From Gammaproteobacteria bacterium (lineage in GTDB: Bacteria; Pseudomonadota; Gammaproteobacteria; Chromatiales; Chromatiaceae), in assembly GCA_021773975.1 (NCBI GenBank), contig JAJFJN010000038.1:124001-188000 (forward strand): a stretch of 64,000 nucleotides of DNA. Reading direction: 5' to 3'. Under the pieces are notes generated by a model. That model searched no databases, was not told the DNA's origin, and worked only from the letters and a program-made list of their open reading frames with translations. Positions 62,363-64,000 of this stretch are shown here, piece after piece. The first letter of the stretch is position 1, and the number at the start of each line of letters is the position of its first letter. The translations under genes and the position numbers were made by a program.

Positions 62363-63594
62363 TCGATAACCTCAACTCGCGGAATTGGCAGCACGAATTT
62401 TGCTCCCCACTCCCTTGCATAGGAGAGCTGCCCTATCAGCTCTTCCTTTAAATTCCATGGCAGGATGAGAATATAATCTGGTTTTGTCTCAGCTATGCGC
62501 TCGGGGTGATGGATTGGTATATGCGTACCTGGCAGGAACGTTCCCTGCTTATGCGGGCTGCGATCCACGGTGTAATCAATAAAATCACTGCGTACGCCGC
62601 AGTAATTCAGCAAGGTGTTGCCTTTGGCTGGCGCACCGTATCCAACAATCGATTTTCCGTTGCGCTTGGCTTCAATAAGAAACTCCAGCAAGCCACGCTT
62701 GGTTTCGCGCACCTGTTCTGCAAAAGAGCTGTAAACCGCCGCTTCATTGAGTCCTGCTTCTACCTCTTTGAGCTTCAAAGCTGTCACCGCATCTGTAACC
62801 GGTTTTGTCTTGTCCTCTTTATGTTTGGCGTAAATGCGCAGAGAACCACCGTGTGTAGACAATTCCTCAACGTCGAACAGCGTCAGGCCGTGCGCTGCAA
62901 ACACTTGTTCAACTGTTATAAACGAAAGATAGGAGAAATGTTCGTGATAGATGGTGTCGAACTGGTTATTACGAATAAGTTGTAACAGATGCGGGAATTC
63001 CATGGTGATTACGCCATCACCTTTAAGCAGTATTTTCATGCCACCAACAAAATCATTCAAATTAGGTACATGCGCCAACACATTGTTGCCCAACAATAGA
63101 TCGGCATATTTGCCTTCGTTAGCCAATTCGGTCGCAGTTGCCACACCGAAGAATTTTTCCAGCGTGGGCACGTTTTTAGCTCGTGCCACACTTGCGGTGT
63201 TCGCTGTCGGCTCCACACCCAGCACGGGGATGCCTTGCGCAACAAAATATTGCAACAGATAGCCGTCGTTACTGGCAATTTCAACTACATGGCTATTGTC
63301 ATCCAACTGCCAGCGTCGGGTCATTTGTTCTACATAAGCGTTTGCATGCGCTAGCCAGCTATCAGAATAGGATGAAAAATAGGCGTAATCAGCATCAAAG
63401 ATATGATCCGGCGCCTCAAATGAATCAAGCTGTACCAGCCAGCACTTGTTGCATACATAGGCATGCAGCGGATAGAAGCGCTCCATCTGATTCATCTGCT
63501 CAGGCTGGATATTGGCATTCGATAACGGTGACATGCCCAGGTCACAAAAACTCTGTGTCAGCGGTGTGTTGCAGAAACGACAATGTAAACTCAT
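62359..63594 (-). CDS. SAM-dependent sugar C-methyltransferase (TylC3/NovU type)
   Basis: Start ATG 63594 overlaps the rfbG stop (ATGA) and gives 411 residues; the frame can extend to 63690 but without support. The N-terminus has a zinc ribbon (CRFCNTPL and CNKCWLVQLD). The methyltransferase core has HVVEIASNDGYLLQYF, then GVEPTANTASVARAKNV and HEHFSYLSFITVEQVF, the catalytic histidine region of this family. The C-terminal sugar-nucleotide domain has IVGYGAPAKGNTLLNYCG and YTVDRSPHKQGTFLPG. It should place a methyl group on C3 of a CDP-4-keto-6-deoxy sugar. A second C-methyltransferase of the same plan lies at 59774. Confidence 0.95.
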   Translation of the reverse strand: MSLHCRFCNTPLTQSFCDLGMSPLSNANIQPEQMNQMERFYPLHAYVCNKCWLVQLDSFEAPDHIFDADYAYFSSYSDSWLAHANAYVEQMTRRWQLDDNSHVVEIASNDGYLLQYFVAQGIPVLGVEPTANTASVARAKNVPTLEKFFGVATATELANEGKYADLLLGNNVLAHVPNLNDFVGGMKILLKGDGVITMEFPHLLQLIRNNQFDTIYHEHFSYLSFITVEQVFAAHGLTLFDVEELSTHGGSLRIYAKHKEDKTKPVTDAVTALKLKEVEAGLNEAAVYSSFAEQVRETKRGLLEFLIEAKRNGKSIVGYGAPAKGNTLLNYCGVRSDFIDYTVDRSPHKQGTFLPGTHIPIHHPERIAETKPDYILILPWNLKEELIGQLSYAREWGAKFVLPIPRVEVID

Positions 63595-64000
63595 ATTGCT
63601 ACCATCTTCTGAAATTCTTCCAGTTGCTGCTGCGAAAGCAACACCACATCCTCTTTGGCATAGTAGCCGCAATACCAGTCTGCAATCCATTTCAGCGCAA
63701 GCTCAAGATCGACAACCGGTCGCCAATTCAATTCCCGCCTAGCCTTATTACAGTTCAGTCGCAGGGTGTGTGCTTCATGCAGCTCTTCAGCATCACGTAT
63801 AATATTCCAGTCGGCATCACCCCATCCTGCAACAAAATGCTTAACAATCCATGCCACATCCTGTGCACCCGCATCTTCTGGGCCGAAATTCCACCCTTGC
63901 GCAAAGGCTTGCGTATTTTCTGCCATTTTTTCTAGCAACAAGAGATAACCGTGCAATGCCTCGAATACATGCTGCCACGGGCGCACCGCATCGGGATTAC
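63591..64000 (-). CDS. rfbG: CDP-glucose 4,6-dehydratase, C-terminal part (cut by window edge)
   Basis: The last ~135 residues of an SDR dehydratase, open to the edge of the window. The frame reads NPDAVRPWQHVFEALHGYLLLLEKM, a family-specific block of RfbG (shown in two pieces: NPDAVRPWQHVFEALHGY and LLLLEKM), then WNFGPEDAGAQDVAWIV, HEAHTLRLNCNKARRELNWRP and the normal C-terminus. Full length is normally about 357 residues. It converts CDP-glucose to CDP-4-keto-6-deoxyglucose. The cytidylyltransferase rfbF is expected just right of the window. It overlaps the C-methyltransferase by 4 bases. Confidence 0.94.
   Translation of the reverse strand, partial: NPDAVRPWQHVFEALHGYLLLLEKMAENTQAFAQGWNFGPEDAGAQDVAWIVKHFVAGWGDADWNIIRDAEELHEAHTLRLNCNKARRELNWRPVVDLELALKWIADWYCGYYAKEDVVLLSQQQLEEFQKMVAI

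Noticed and set aside
63183-63935. 250-codon plus-strand open frame
   Set aside because: It lies antisense to the well-supported C-methyltransferase and rfbG genes and has no recognisable domain or ribosome-binding site.

Overview
This window comes from a Gram-negative bacterium, most likely a gammaproteobacterium. The evidence is a lipid A/LPS-core block (hldE, a 'toluene-tolerance' LPS kinase, msbA, an LpxL-type acyltransferase) arranged much as in Pseudomonas and purple-sulfur-type gammaproteobacteria. Nearly everything in the 64 kb concerns making, decorating or exporting surface glycans. I see no tRNA, rRNA, CRISPR array or transcriptional regulator. Genus cannot be decided from the sequence.

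Left edge (1-3898, minus): the N-terminal 1299 residues of a type I polyketide synthase (KS-AT-DH visible), cut by the window edge. Positions 4297-19435 (mostly plus) hold a mosaic glycan-decoration island: a GT4 glycosyltransferase, several GT2 enzymes, two FkbM-type methyltransferases, sulfotransferase-like domains, and fusions (sulfotransferase-GT2, GT2-methyltransferase, methyltransferase-coiled coil). Two neighbouring proteins share the same C-terminal two-repeat tail. Two small minus-strand membrane-anchored acidic repeat proteins (6331-6939 and 20221-20901) lie near the island's two ends. A decayed IS200/IS605-type element (about 19554-20143) with two frameshifts sits beside the second. 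Next come two minus-strand secreted proteins, one with a calcium-type thrombospondin-3 repeat tail.

Positions 24023-31663 (plus) form a GDP-fucose module (gmd, fcl) followed by two sulfotransferases, a tandem-domain GT2 protein whose first domain has lost its acidic residues, and a GT-B enzyme. This suggests a fucosylated, probably sulfated polysaccharide. Positions 31696-36456 (minus) encode a complete capsule-type ABC export machine: small lipoprotein, KpsD-like outer-membrane protein, KpsM, KpsT, KpsE.

From 36657 to the right edge every gene is on the minus strand. After the core/lipid A genes comes a bacillosamine-type set (UDP-GlcNAc 4,6-dehydratase, aminotransferase, acetyltransferase, small phosphoglycosyl transferase, GT4), matching the logic of PglF-E-D-C-A. 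An unusual GT-C-like/MurJ-like fusion follows. Then comes a tightly overlapping operon of glycosyltransferases, methyltransferases, a Wzx flippase and a CDP-sugar module (rfbG, two C-methyltransferases, an RmlC-like epimerase, an SDR), expected to make a C-methyl-branched deoxysugar.

The locus therefore carries at least two glycan systems (ABC-exported and Wzx-type) plus a possible third lipid-linked route through the MurJ fusion. The features most worth following up are the acidic repeat proteins, the shared tail/coiled-coil proteins, the GT-C/MurJ fusion and the degenerate GT2 domain.
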